Shown piece after piece: positions 53,894 through 62,796 of a stretch of 64,000 bases of DNA. The notes beneath the pieces were generated by a model. That model saw only the letters and a program-made list of their open reading frames with translations, did no database searches and was not told where the DNA came from. Both the position numbers and the translations under genes were made by a program. Each line of letters begins with the position of its first letter. Positions within the stretch are counted from its first letter, which is position 1. The DNA comes from Lachnospiraceae bacterium (GTDB taxonomy: Bacteria > Bacillota > Clostridia > Lachnospirales > Lachnospiraceae): contig JAFUZJ010000050.1 of assembly GCA_017476665.1 (NCBI GenBank), forward strand, positions 1 through 64,000, read 5' to 3'.

Positions 53894-53980
53894 TTGCAAA
53901 ACTATCTGTATACATGGTATAATGTGAGACAAAGCAAAGCTTTGTCTCAACGAGGAAAACGCGAAGCGTTTTTCGAGTCT
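53894..53980 (+). promoter_or_regulatory. hpf promoter with 5'-end hairpins
   Basis: TTGCAA (53894-53899) and TATAAT (53918-53923) are 18 bases apart. Two bases after the -10 begins a perfect 10-bp hairpin, GAGACAAAGC/GCTTTGTCTC with loop AAA (53926-53948). Then come AACGAGG and AAAACGC-GAA-GCGTTTT (53956-53972), ending in TCGAGTCTGA. The layout copies that of the yicC leader with different stem bases. Confidence 0.8.
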
Positions 53981-54026
53981 GAACCAAGGTGATGCTTCAC
54001 AATCTGGAATCGAAAGGGATGATAGC

Positions 54027-54554
54027 ATGAAATTTACAATTGTAGGCAGAAACATCGATGTAACACCCGGTTTGCGTTCCGCAGTGGAAGACAAGATCGG
54101 AAAACTGGACAAGTATTTTAATCCGGACACGGAGGTGCATGTAACCCTGAGCGTGGAGAAAGAGCGCCAGAAGATTGAAGTTACGATTCCGGTCAAGGGA
54201 AATATCATCCGTTCTGAGCAGGTGAGCAATGATATGTATGTTTCCATTGACCTGGTGGAGGAAATCATTGAGAGACAGCTGAAGAGATACAAAAATAAGC
54301 TGGTGGACAGACATCAGGCGGGAGGCGATTTCAGCCAGATGTATGTTGAGAATGATTATATGGACGACGAGGAGATCAAGATCGTTCGTACGAAGAAGTT
54401 CGACATTAAGCCCATGTATCCTGAAGATGCCTGCATCCAGATGGAACTGTTGGGACACAGCTTCTATGTATTTTGCAATGCAGAGACGGATCAGGTGAAC
54501 GTGGTATATAAGCGAAAGGGCGACACCTATGGTCTGATCGAGCCGGAGTATTGA
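54027..54554 (+). CDS. hpf: Ribosome hibernation-promoting factor, long form
   Basis: A protein of 175 residues: an N-terminal S30AE domain (FTIVGRNIDVTPGLRSAVEDKIGKLDKYF) that fills the decoding centre and a C-terminal dimerisation domain (IVRTKKFDIKPMYPEDACIQMELLGHSFYVF). Long HPF joins two ribosomes into inactive 100S particles in stationary phase. It has its own promoter with a structured 5' end. Confidence 0.93.
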   Translation: MKFTIVGRNIDVTPGLRSAVEDKIGKLDKYFNPDTEVHVTLSVEKERQKIEVTIPVKGNIIRSEQVSNDMYVSIDLVEEIIERQLKRYKNKLVDRHQAGGDFSQMYVENDYMDDEEIKIVRTKKFDIKPMYPEDACIQMELLGHSFYVFCNAETDQVNVVYKRKGDTYGLIEPEY

Positions 54555-54619
54555 TGCCGCGGCATAGTTTCCGCGAAAAACACATAAGATAAAGGGAATC
54601 AATATCGCAGGTGACGGAT

Positions 54620-55732
54620 ATGAGGATACCCTTTTCTCGTGGAAAAAGATCGGAAAAACAAATTAAAATAGGAAGACAGGCACTGTGGGGAATGGGATGC
54701 ATTCTGGCGGTGCTTGTCTTTTTTGCATGTCAGAAAGAGCTGGCCGTGCAGACGGGGGCTGTCGGCATTGCGGAAAACGGGCAGGAAGACAGTGCGGATC
54801 AGGGGAAAAAGGATTATATCAAGTGGGTGGATTTTACGGTATCCTATGAGGCGTTGTGCAAGGCGTATGATTGGGATGTGGATACGCACGGGACAGAGCA
54901 TGAGGTGCACTGGATAGAGCTGCTGGCCTATACAGCGTGCAGGACAGGGGCTGTTTTTGACAAAAAGGCGTTGGCAACGCTGGAGGATACGGCGAAGAAG
55001 CTGGCAGACGGACAGGCGGATATGGAAACACTGACCCGGGATCTGCAATATTATCCATATTATAAGGAGGCATATTCAGCGGTGCTCGGGGGATTGGTGG
55101 GAGAGTATGAGGTAGAAGTGCCGGATGAGAACGGAAATACGGAGTGGAAAAGTCATTACGGGTTGAAAGCGTATTTTCCGCTGGCCAGGGGATTTGATTA
55201 TTCTCATTACGATGATTTCGGGGTGAGCAGAAGTTACGGTTATAAGCGCAGGCATCTGGGGCATGATATGATGGGGCTGACCGGCACGCCGATCATGGCC
55301 ATTGAGTCCGGCAGGGTGGAGGCTCTGGGATGGAATCAGTACGGCGGTTGGCGGATCGGGATCAGAAGCCTGGACGGTAAGCGGTATTATTATTACGCGC
55401 ATCTGCGACAGAACTATCCCTTTGCGGAAGGCCTGGAGGAGGGCAGTCTGGTGACGGCGGGAGATGTGATCGGGTATATGGGGCATACCGGGTATTCCAC
55501 CAAGGAAAATGTAAATAATATTGAGGTGACGCATCTGCATTGGGGTCTGGAGCTGATCTTTGACGAGTCGCAGAAAGAGAGCGACAATGAGATCTGGGTG
55601 GACGTGTATGCGCTGACCAGATTCCTGGCGAAGCATACACAACCCGCGCAAAAAGTAGAAGGAACAAAAGAGTGGGTGCGTGTCACGGGAATGCGGGATC
55701 CTGAATTGTTATTTTTTTATCAGAAAGAATGA
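54620..55732 (+). CDS. M23-family peptidase, membrane- or lipid-anchored
   Basis: A protein of 370 residues from ATG 54620 (AGGTG upstream; a GTG at 54611 is an alternative). A hydrophobic segment near the N-terminus ends in FFAC, a poor lipobox, so it may be a lipoprotein or simply anchored. The LytM/M23 domain is C-terminal: GHDMMGLTGTPIMAIESGRVEALG, YYYYAHLRQNYPF and VTHLHWGLELIF, where H-x-H and the earlier HD supply zinc ligands. It presumably cuts peptidoglycan cross-bridges. SpoIIQ/SpoIVFA-like roles are possible but not shown. Confidence 0.83.
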   Translation: MRIPFSRGKRSEKQIKIGRQALWGMGCILAVLVFFACQKELAVQTGAVGIAENGQEDSADQGKKDYIKWVDFTVSYEALCKAYDWDVDTHGTEHEVHWIELLAYTACRTGAVFDKKALATLEDTAKKLADGQADMETLTRDLQYYPYYKEAYSAVLGGLVGEYEVEVPDENGNTEWKSHYGLKAYFPLARGFDYSHYDDFGVSRSYGYKRRHLGHDMMGLTGTPIMAIESGRVEALGWNQYGGWRIGIRSLDGKRYYYYAHLRQNYPFAEGLEEGSLVTAGDVIGYMGHTGYSTKENVNNIEVTHLHWGLELIFDESQKESDNEIWVDVYALTRFLAKHTQPAQKVEGTKEWVRVTGMRDPELLFFYQKE

Positions 55733-55740
55733 AAAAGCCA

Positions 55741-55769
55741 TTGCAAAAGAGAAAAGGCTGTGGTACAAT
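55741..55769 (+). promoter_or_regulatory. Promoter of the butyrate cluster
   Basis: TTGCAA (55741-55746) and TACAAT (55764-55769) are 17 bases apart, about 65 bases before thl. Confidence 0.7.
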
Positions 55770-55835
55770 GGCTAAAGGTGAAATGACAAAAAAATAACAA
55801 TATGTAGTTTTAAAACAAAATCGGAGGAAAAAAAC

Positions 55836-57035
55836 ATGGCAAGAAAAGTGGTTTTAGCAGGTGCATGTCGTACTGCAATCGGAACGATGGGCGGGTCTTT
55901 GAGCACCATCCCGGTGGCTGAACTGGGTGCAATTGTGATCAAAGAGGCTGTCAAGAGAGCAGGGGTTGCTCCTGAGGCAGTGGATCAGGTTTACATGGGC
56001 TGCGTGATCCAGGCAGGACAAGGGCAGAATGTGGCTCGTCAGGCTTCCATCAAGGCAGGTCTTCCCATTGAAGTTCCGGCAGTGACCATGAATGTGGTCT
56101 GCGGTTCCGGTCTGAATTGTGTGAACCAGGCTGCACAGATGATCATGGCAGGAGATGCTGATATTGTGGTTGCAGGCGGTATGGAGAATATGTCCATGGC
56201 TCCTTTTGCAATCCCCAATGCACGTTACGGATATCGCATGATGTGGCCGAGCCAGAGCAACGGTGCGCTTGTGGATACCATGGTGAAGGATGCACTTTGG
56301 GATGCCTTCAATGATTACCATATGATCACCACAGCAGACAATATTGCGAAGGAGTGGAATCTGACCCGTGAGGAGCTGGATGAGTTCGCGCTGAAGAGCC
56401 AGCTGAAGGCAGAGGCTGCCATCAAGAACGGTGCATTTAAGAATGAGATCGTTCCTGTAGAGATCAAGAAAAAGAAAGAGACAATTGTTTTTGATACCGA
56501 TGAGGGTCCCAGAGCTGGTTCTACCATCGAAGGGCTGGCAAAGCTGCGTCCGCTGAATCCCGACGGTGTGGTGACGGCAGGTAATGCTTCCGGCATCAAC
56601 GACGGCGCGGCAGCGGTTGTGCTGCTTTCCGAGGAGAAAGCAAAAGAGTTGGGCGTAAAGCCGATGGCAACTTTCGTGGCAGGCGCGCTGGCAGGTGTTC
56701 GTCCCGAGGTAATGGGTATCGGCCCTGTGGCTGCGACTAAGAAAGTTATGGCTAAGACCGGTATGAAGATCGAGGACTTTGATATCATCGAGGCAAACGA
56801 GGCGTTTGCGGCACAGTCCGTTGCAGTGGGCAAGGATCTGGGCATTGATGTGGAGAAGCAGCTGAACCCCAACGGCGGTGCAATCGCGTTGGGACATCCT
56901 GTGGGAGCTTCCGGATGCCGTATTCTGGTGACACTGTTGCATGAGATGCAGGCAAAGGGCGCGAAGACCGGGCTGGCTACGCTGTGTATCGGCGGCGGTA
57001 TGGGATGCGCAACGATTGTGAAGATTGAGGATTGA
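55836..57035 (+). CDS. thl: Acetyl-CoA acetyltransferase (thiolase)
   Basis: A protein of 399 residues that condenses two acetyl-CoA to acetoacetyl-CoA. The nucleophile Cys is in [14 protein letters not shown], the catalytic His in [10 protein letters not shown] and the second Cys in [11 protein letters not shown] strong CGGAGG ribosome binding site precedes it. It is the first gene of the butyryl-CoA cluster and is separated from crt by a large hairpin. Confidence 0.95.
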   Translation: MARKVVLAGACRTAIGTMGGSLSTIPVAELGAIVIKEAVKRAGVAPEAVDQVYMGCVIQAGQGQNVARQASIKAGLPIEVPAVTMNVVCGSGLNCVNQAAQMIMAGDADIVVAGGMENMSMAPFAIPNARYGYRMMWPSQSNGALVDTMVKDALWDAFNDYHMITTADNIAKEWNLTREELDEFALKSQLKAEAAIKNGAFKNEIVPVEIKKKKETIVFDTDEGPRAGSTIEGLAKLRPLNPDGVVTAGNASGINDGAAAVVLLSEEKAKELGVKPMATFVAGALAGVRPEVMGIGPVAATKKVMAKTGMKIEDFDIIEANEAFAAQSVAVGKDLGIDVEKQLNPNGGAIALGHPVGASGCRILVTLLHEMQAKGAKTGLATLCIGGGMGCATIVKIED

Positions 57036-57039
57036 TTGT

Positions 57040-57103
57040 GAAAACTCTTTACGGATATCAAGTGCCTCACAATGCAATCCTGATATCCGGAACTGGAGTT
57101 TTC
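57040..57103 (+). repeat. Two-tier hairpin between thl and crt
   Basis: GAAAACTC (57040-57047) pairs with GAGTTTTC (57096-57103), and inside it GGATATCA (57053-57060) pairs with TGATATCC (57081-57088). No T-run follows. It may protect or separate the thl part of the mRNA. Confidence 0.7.
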
Positions 57104-57152
57104 AACAAATAATGGAACTACTAAAAAGAAACAGACAGAAAGAGGATAAAAA

Positions 57153-57977
57153 ATGGAGTATATTCTATACGAGCAAAAAGGGCAGTATGCGATCCTCACG
57201 ATCAACAGGGAGAAGGCGCTGAATGCGTTGAATTCCCAGGTGTTGGACGAGTTGAATGAGGTGTTGGACAATGTGAATCTGGATGAGGTGCGGGCACTGA
57301 TCATCACCGGCGCGGGCGCGAAGTCCTTTGTGGCAGGTGCGGACATCGGAGAGATGAGCACACTCACCAAGGCGGAGGGCGAGGCTTTCGGCAAGAAGGG
57401 AAATGATGTGTTCCGCAAGATCGAGACATTCCCGATTCCCGTGATCGCTGCGGTGAACGGGTTTGCACTGGGCGGCGGGTGTGAGCTGTCCATGAGTTGT
57501 GATATCCGGATCTGTTCCGACAATGCGGTGTTCGGACAACCCGAGGTGGGCTTAGGGATCACGCCGGGATTCGGCGGCACCCAGAGACTGGCGCGTCTGA
57601 TCGGCGCGGGCATGGCGAAGCAGATGATCTACACCGCAAGGAATATCAAGGCTCCGGAAGCATATCGGATCGGTCTGGTAAACGAGGTTTACGCGGCTGA
57701 GACGGATGCGGACGGCAATGTGGTCAAGAGTGCAGGTGAGGTGCTCATGACATCGGCTGAGAAGATGGCTTCCACCATCGCGAAGAATGCGCCTATCGCT
57801 GTGCGCAACTGTAAGAAGGCAATCAATGAAGGGCTGGATGCGGATATGGACGAGGCGATCGTGATCGAAGAGAAGCTGTTCGGGGACTGCTTTGAGACTG
57901 AAGACCAGAAGTACGGAATGGCGTTTTTCCTGGACAAGAATAAGGAAAAAGTGAAGGAGCCTTTTAAAAACTGCTAA
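57153..57977 (+). CDS. crt: 3-hydroxybutyryl-CoA dehydratase (crotonase)
   Basis: A protein of 274 residues of the enoyl-CoA hydratase family. The oxyanion-hole segments are KSFVAGADIGEM and NGFALGGGCELSMSCD, and the two catalytic Glu fit EL in the latter and QPEVGLGITPGFGG. It dehydrates 3-hydroxybutyryl-CoA to crotonyl-CoA. Slightly longer than the usual 260 residues because of a small insertion around ETDADGNVVKSAG. Confidence 0.92.
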   Translation: MEYILYEQKGQYAILTINREKALNALNSQVLDELNEVLDNVNLDEVRALIITGAGAKSFVAGADIGEMSTLTKAEGEAFGKKGNDVFRKIETFPIPVIAAVNGFALGGGCELSMSCDIRICSDNAVFGQPEVGLGITPGFGGTQRLARLIGAGMAKQMIYTARNIKAPEAYRIGLVNEVYAAETDADGNVVKSAGEVLMTSAEKMASTIAKNAPIAVRNCKKAINEGLDADMDEAIVIEEKLFGDCFETEDQKYGMAFFLDKNKEKVKEPFKNC

Positions 57978-58011
57978 AGATATGTGATTAAAATAAATGG
58001 AGGATACAGAC

Positions 58012-58884
58012 ATGAAAGTTGGTGTTATCGGCGCAGGAACCATGGGACAGGGTATTGCAAAGGCATTTGCCCAGATCGATGGTTACGAGGTAGCACTCTG
58101 CGACATCAAGCAGGAATGGGCAGAGGGCGGAAAGGACAAGATTGCCAAAGGCTACGCAAGATTGGTGGAGAAGGGCAAGATGGAGCAGGCGGCAGTGGAC
58201 GCCATTCTTGCGAAGATCACTCCCGGTCTGAAGGAAGACCTTTGCGCGGACTGTGATCTGATCGTGGAAGCTGCATTTGAGGATATGCAGGTAAAGAAGA
58301 CAACATTCGGCGAGCTGGACAAGATTGCGAAAGCGGACTGCATTTTTGCGTCCAACACTTCCAGCCTTTCCATCACGGAGATTGGCAACGGGCTGAATCG
58401 TCCGATGGTTGGCATGCATTTCTTCAATCCGGCTGACCGTATGAAGCTGGTGGAGGTGATCGCAGGTGTGAATACGCCTGATGAGACCGTGGAGAAGATT
58501 AAGAAGATCTCCGAGGAGATCGGCAAGACGCCCGTGCAGGTGAACGAGGCAGCAGGCTTTGTGGTAAACCGTATTCTGATCCCGATGATCAACGAGGCAG
58601 CTTTCATCAAGATGGAAGGTGTTTCTGATATCGCAGGCATTGATGCAGCGATGAAGCTGGGCGCAAATCATCCCATGGGACCTTTGGAGCTGGGCGATTT
58701 TGTCGGCCTGGATATCTGCCTTGCCATTATGGATGTGCTTTATAAGGAGACCGGGGACAGCAAGTATCGTGCATGTCCGTTGATCCGCAAGATGGTACGC
58801 GGCGGTAACCTGGGTGTGAAGAGCGGAAAGGGATTCTATATTTATAATGCAGACCGCACTAAGACCCCTGTAGATGCGCAGTAA
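58012..58884 (+). CDS. hbd: 3-hydroxybutyryl-CoA dehydrogenase
   Basis: A protein of 290 residues. The NAD-binding start is VGVIGAGTMGQGIAKAFA, the catalytic His is in GMHFFNPADRMKLVEV, and the C-terminal dimer domain has NHPMGPLELGDFVGLD. It reduces acetoacetyl-CoA to 3-hydroxybutyryl-CoA. ATG 58012 is preferred because the upstream ATGGAGGA at 57997 is its ribosome binding site. Confidence 0.94.
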   Translation: MKVGVIGAGTMGQGIAKAFAQIDGYEVALCDIKQEWAEGGKDKIAKGYARLVEKGKMEQAAVDAILAKITPGLKEDLCADCDLIVEAAFEDMQVKKTTFGELDKIAKADCIFASNTSSLSITEIGNGLNRPMVGMHFFNPADRMKLVEVIAGVNTPDETVEKIKKISEEIGKTPVQVNEAAGFVVNRILIPMINEAAFIKMEGVSDIAGIDAAMKLGANHPMGPLELGDFVGLDICLAIMDVLYKETGDSKYRACPLIRKMVRGGNLGVKSGKGFYIYNADRTKTPVDAQ

Positions 58885-58917
58885 AGTAGTAGAAAATAGA
58901 TATGGAGGAAAAATATC

Positions 58918-60084
58918 ATGGATTTTTCTTTGAGTAAAGAACATGAAATGGCGCGGGCTCTGTTCAAGGAGTTCGCCGAGAACGAAGCAAAACCGATCGC
59001 GATCGAGATCGACGAGACAGAGCGTTTCCCGAGAGAGACCGTTGATAAGATGGCGAAGTACGGATTCCTCGGGATCCCCGTACCTAAGCAGTATGGCGGA
59101 CAGGGCTGCGATCCCCTCACCTATGTGATGTGCGTGGAGGAGCTCTCCAAGGTCTGCGGTACCACAGGCGTTATCGTGTCCGCACATACTTCCCTTTGTG
59201 TTGACCCGATCATGACCTATGGTACGGAGGCGCAGAAGCAGAAGTATCTGGTTCCCCTGGCAAAGGGGGAGAAGCTGGGCGCTTTCGGTCTGACCGAGCC
59301 CGGTGCAGGTACAGACGCGCAGGGACAGCAGACCAAGGCTGTGCTGGACGGAGACGAGTGGGTGTTAAACGGCTCCAAGTGCTTCATCACCAACGGTAAA
59401 GAGGCGGACGTGTATGTGATCTTCGCCGTGACCGGTAAGGTGGAGAAGAGAGGCAAGATGTTAAAAGAGATTTCCGCGTTTATCGTGGAGAAGGGTACCC
59501 CCGGATTTACTTTCGGTACCAAGGAGAATAAGATGGGTATCCGCGCATCGTCCACCTATGAGCTGATCTTCACCGACTGCCGCATCCCCAAGGAGAATCT
59601 GCTGGGTCAGAGAGGCAAGGGCTTCAATATCGCAATGCACACGCTGGACGGCGGCCGTATCGGTATCGCCGCACAGGCATTGGGTATCGCCGAGGGCGCT
59701 TTGGAGAGAACCATCGAATACACCAAAGAGAGAAAACAATTTGGTAAGGCAATCGCCGGATTCCAGAATACACAGTTCCAGTTGGCTGACATGGCTACCA
59801 AGGTAGAGGCTGCAAAGCTTTTGGTATATCAGGCTGCCATGAAGAAAGCAGAGTATACCAAGAATCCGAAGATTTCCTACTCTGTGGAGGCTGCTATGGC
59901 AAAACTGTATGCGGCAGAGGTTGCCATGGAGGTGACCACCAAGGCGGTTCAGTTGCACGGCGGCTACGGTTATATCAAGGAATACGAGATTGAGCGTATG
60001 ATGAGAGATGCCAAGATCACTGAGATCTATGAGGGAACTTCCGAAGTTCAGCGCATGGTCATCTCTGCGAATATTTTAAAGTAA
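58918..60084 (+). CDS. bcd: Butyryl-CoA dehydrogenase
   Basis: A protein of 388 residues of the acyl-CoA dehydrogenase family, with FGLTEPGAGTDAQGQQTKA, KCFITNGKEADVY and QLHGGYGYIKEYEIERMMRDAKITEIYEGTSEVQRMVI, in which the Glu of IYEGTSE is the catalytic base. With EtfAB it reduces crotonyl-CoA to butyryl-CoA and, by flavin-based electron bifurcation in related Clostridia, reduces ferredoxin. Confidence 0.95.
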   Translation: MDFSLSKEHEMARALFKEFAENEAKPIAIEIDETERFPRETVDKMAKYGFLGIPVPKQYGGQGCDPLTYVMCVEELSKVCGTTGVIVSAHTSLCVDPIMTYGTEAQKQKYLVPLAKGEKLGAFGLTEPGAGTDAQGQQTKAVLDGDEWVLNGSKCFITNGKEADVYVIFAVTGKVEKRGKMLKEISAFIVEKGTPGFTFGTKENKMGIRASSTYELIFTDCRIPKENLLGQRGKGFNIAMHTLDGGRIGIAAQALGIAEGALERTIEYTKERKQFGKAIAGFQNTQFQLADMATKVEAAKLLVYQAAMKKAEYTKNPKISYSVEAAMAKLYAAEVAMEVTTKAVQLHGGYGYIKEYEIERMMRDAKITEIYEGTSEVQRMVISANILK

Positions 60085-60103
60085 ACAGGGGAGGGAAAAA
60101 GAC

Positions 60104-60889
60104 GTGAAAGTTATCGTTTGTGTAAAGCAGGTTCCCGATACAAAGGGCGGTGTAAAATTTAACGCCGACGGAACATTGGACAGAGCGGCAATGCTTGCCA
60201 TCATGAATCCGGATGACAAGGCAGGACTTGAGGCTGCACTTAGATTAAAGGATCAATACGGCGCAGAGGTTACGGTGCTTACCATGGGACTTCCCAAGGC
60301 AGCCGATGTATTGAAAGAGGCAATCGCCATGGGCGCTGACAAGGGTATCCTCGTGACAGACAGAGTGCTGGGCGGCGCAGATACCTGGGCTACCTCCACG
60401 ACCATTGCAGGCGCGATCCGGAATCTGGAGTATGACCTGATCATCACCGGTCGTCAGGCAATTGACGGAGATACCGCACAGGTTGGTCCTCAGATTGCGG
60501 AGCATCTGGGAATTCCGGTGATCTCCTATGCGCAGGACATCAAGATTGACGGAGACAAGGTGATCGTACAGCGTCAGTATGATGACAGATATCATATGTT
60601 GGAGGCAAAGATGCCCTGTCTGATCACGGCGCTTTCCGAACTGAATGAGCCCAGATATATGACTCCCGGCGGAATCTTTGACGCATGTGCGGCAGAGATC
60701 ACAACCTGGGGCAGAGCGGATCTGAAGGATGTGGATGACTCCAACTTAGGTTTGAAGGGTTCGCCTACCAAGATCGCAAAGGCATCCGATAAAGTACGTA
60801 AGGGTGCCGGTGAGAAGGTTGTTCCCGAATCACCTGAGGATGCAGTGAGCTTCATTGCGGACAAATTGGCCGAGAAACATATTATCTAG
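60104..60889 (+). CDS. etfB: Electron transfer flavoprotein, beta subunit
   Basis: A protein of 261 residues: VCVKQVPDTKGGVKFNADGTLDR, MNPDDKAGLEAALRLKD and GADKGILVTD are typical. It carries the bifurcating flavin side in Bcd-Etf complexes. The GTG start has GGGGAGGG upstream. The stop lies in the first copy of a short tandem duplication of ATTATCTAGG. Confidence 0.94.
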   Translation: MKVIVCVKQVPDTKGGVKFNADGTLDRAAMLAIMNPDDKAGLEAALRLKDQYGAEVTVLTMGLPKAADVLKEAIAMGADKGILVTDRVLGGADTWATSTTIAGAIRNLEYDLIITGRQAIDGDTAQVGPQIAEHLGIPVISYAQDIKIDGDKVIVQRQYDDRYHMLEAKMPCLITALSELNEPRYMTPGGIFDACAAEITTWGRADLKDVDDSNLGLKGSPTKIAKASDKVRKGAGEKVVPESPEDAVSFIADKLAEKHII

Positions 60890-60915
60890 GCACATTATCT
60901 AGGAGGAATAAAAAG

Positions 60916-61965
60916 ATGAATTTAGAAGAATATAAGGGCGTATATGTCTTTGCTCAGCAGGTAGACAATCAGTTGTCCAGCATCTCTTTTGAACTGCTGG
61001 GTAAGGCAAAAGAGCTTGCAGCAGACCTGAAGGAGCAGGTGACCGCAGTTCTGATCGGTTATAAAGTAAAGGATCTGGCGGATCAGTTGGCAGAGTATGG
61101 TGCAGACAAGGTGATCGTTGTGGACGATCCCGAGCTTGAGACTTACAGGACCGAGCCTTATGCGCATGCATTGGCATCTGTGATCAACCAGTACAAACCC
61201 GACATTATGCTGGTGGGGGCTACCGCCATCGGTCGTGATCTGGGTCCTACCGTTTCCGCGAGAGTGGCAACCGGACTGACCGCAGACTGCACCAAGCTGG
61301 ATATCGGTGATTTCCCGTTGGTGGCAATTCCCGGCAAAGAAGCAGAGCAGAAGCATAATCAGCTGCTCATGACCCGTCCCGCATTCGGCGGCAATACCAT
61401 CGCAACCATTGCGTGCCCGGACAACCGTCCCCAGATGGCTACCGTTCGTCCCGGCGTAATGCAGAAGATCGAGCCCATCAAGGGTGCCAAGGCTGTGGTG
61501 GAGGAGTACAATCCCGGATTTACTCCCAACAACAAATATGTGACCATCAAGGAAGTGGTGAAGGCTGTTTCCGATGTGGCAGATATCATGGATGCAAAGA
61601 TCCTAGTATCCGGTGGTCGTGGCGTCGGTTCTCCCGAGAACTTTAAGCTTCTGGAGGATCTGGCAGAGGCACTGGGCGGACAGGTGAGCTGCTCCCGTGC
61701 GGTGGTGGATTCCGGCTGGAAGCCCAAGGATCTGCAGGTTGGTCAGACCGGTAAGACCGTAAGACCTCAGCTTTACTTCGCAATCGGTATCTCCGGTGCC
61801 ATCCAGCATGTTGCGGGTATGGAGGAGTCCGACCTGATCATTGCGATCAACAAAGATGAGGATGCACCGATCTTTGATGTGGCTGACTACGGAATCGTGG
61901 GCGATCTGAACAAAATCGTGCCTCAGCTGACCGAGAAGATTAAGGCGATGAAGGCTGCAAAATAA
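60916..61965 (+). CDS. etfA: Electron transfer flavoprotein, alpha subunit
   Basis: A protein of 349 residues. The C-terminal FAD-binding domain is clear: VSGGRGVGSPENFKLLEDLAEALGG, VDSGWKPKDLQVGQTGKTVRPQLYFAIGISGAIQH and the final DYGIVGDLNKIVP. It partners EtfB and Bcd. AGGAGG precedes the start, formed at the end of the duplicated segment. Confidence 0.95.
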   Translation: MNLEEYKGVYVFAQQVDNQLSSISFELLGKAKELAADLKEQVTAVLIGYKVKDLADQLAEYGADKVIVVDDPELETYRTEPYAHALASVINQYKPDIMLVGATAIGRDLGPTVSARVATGLTADCTKLDIGDFPLVAIPGKEAEQKHNQLLMTRPAFGGNTIATIACPDNRPQMATVRPGVMQKIEPIKGAKAVVEEYNPGFTPNNKYVTIKEVVKAVSDVADIMDAKILVSGGRGVGSPENFKLLEDLAEALGGQVSCSRAVVDSGWKPKDLQVGQTGKTVRPQLYFAIGISGAIQHVAGMEESDLIIAINKDEDAPIFDVADYGIVGDLNKIVPQLTEKIKAMKAAK

Positions 61966-61976
61966 GCGTGGCGGAA

Positions 61977-62034
61977 TTGCAAAAGCGTAAATAGATGGTA
62001 TAATCAGAGGGAGGGCGAAAGCTCTCCCTTTTTG
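61977..62034 (+). terminator. Terminator after etfA overlapping a possible promoter with 5'-end hairpin
   Basis: A stem AGGGAGGGC/GCTCTCCCT (one G-T pair) with a GAAA loop (62008-62029) runs into TTTTT, a good terminator for the butyrate cluster. Just before it TTGCAA (61977-61982) and TATAAT (61999-62004), 16 bases apart, form a promoter for the next gene, so the same hairpin would start that mRNA. Confidence 0.7.
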
Positions 62035-62046
62035 AAGGAGGATGGG

Positions 62047-62745
62047 ATGAGGCGGAACGTGTCACTTTCGGAGATTTCGGACGGGAAATTATATATGGAA
62101 AATGACATGGTGAAGGCGGATTGCCGGGGTTGTGCGGGCTGCAGCGACTGCTGTCATGGGATGGGAGAATCCATTATTCTGGATCCGTATGATGCATTTC
62201 GGCTGTCGGTGGGACTGCGAAGGTCGTTTGCCAGCTTCCTGGAGCGGGAAGTGGAGCTGCACGTGGTGGACGGTGTGATCCTGCCGAATCTGAAGATGGC
62301 GGGGGCGGGAGAGGCGTGTGCTTTCCTGAATGAACAGGGCAGATGCAGCATTCATCCGTATCGTCCCGGCATCTGCAGGATCTTTCCCCTGGGGCGGTAT
62401 TATGAGAACGGTACCTTCCGGTATTTTTTGCAGACAGGGGAATGCAAAGCGGCACATTCCAAAGTCAAGGTGAGCAAATGGATCGACACGCCCGACCAGA
62501 AGCAAAACAGAGAGTTTGTGACGAGATGGCATTACCTGTTGAAGGAAGTGGAGGAACTGGCTGCACAGTCGGATGATGAAACGGCCAAAAAGCTAAATCT
62601 AGCGCTGCTGCAAATATTCTATCTGACGGAATACCCGGCGGATGGGTCCGGAACCGAAGAACAGAATTTACAACAAAAGTTTGATTTTTATAAACATTTT
62701 GAACAATGTGAACAAAACTATCGAAATCTTTTTATTGCAAAATAA
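62047..62745 (+). CDS. YkgJ-family cysteine-cluster protein
   Basis: A protein of 232 residues. The CxxCxxCC-type cluster CRGCAGCSDCC near residue 30 and further Cys in ACAFLNEQGRCSIHPYRPGICRIFP define the family, proposed to bind zinc or an iron-sulfur cluster. Function is unknown. ATG 62047 has AAGGAGGA upstream. It follows the etfA terminator. Confidence 0.8.
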   Translation: MRRNVSLSEISDGKLYMENDMVKADCRGCAGCSDCCHGMGESIILDPYDAFRLSVGLRRSFASFLEREVELHVVDGVILPNLKMAGAGEACAFLNEQGRCSIHPYRPGICRIFPLGRYYENGTFRYFLQTGECKAAHSKVKVSKWIDTPDQKQNREFVTRWHYLLKEVEELAAQSDDETAKKLNLALLQIFYLTEYPADGSGTEEQNLQQKFDFYKHFEQCEQNYRNLFIAK

Positions 62746-62796
62746 AATACCGTATAGTAAAATACTGATATATATACTTAGCAGGAGTTATCTGGT

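Noticed and set aside
55854-57077. Long minus-strand frame opposite thl (about 400 codons)
   Set aside because: It is the antisense shadow of a strongly conserved gene with matching codon bias, lacks a ribosome binding site and resembles no family.
57988-59187. Long minus-strand frame opposite hbd and bcd
   Set aside because: It runs across two well-supported genes on the other strand and its translation is rich in His, Cys and Leu as expected for an antisense shadow.
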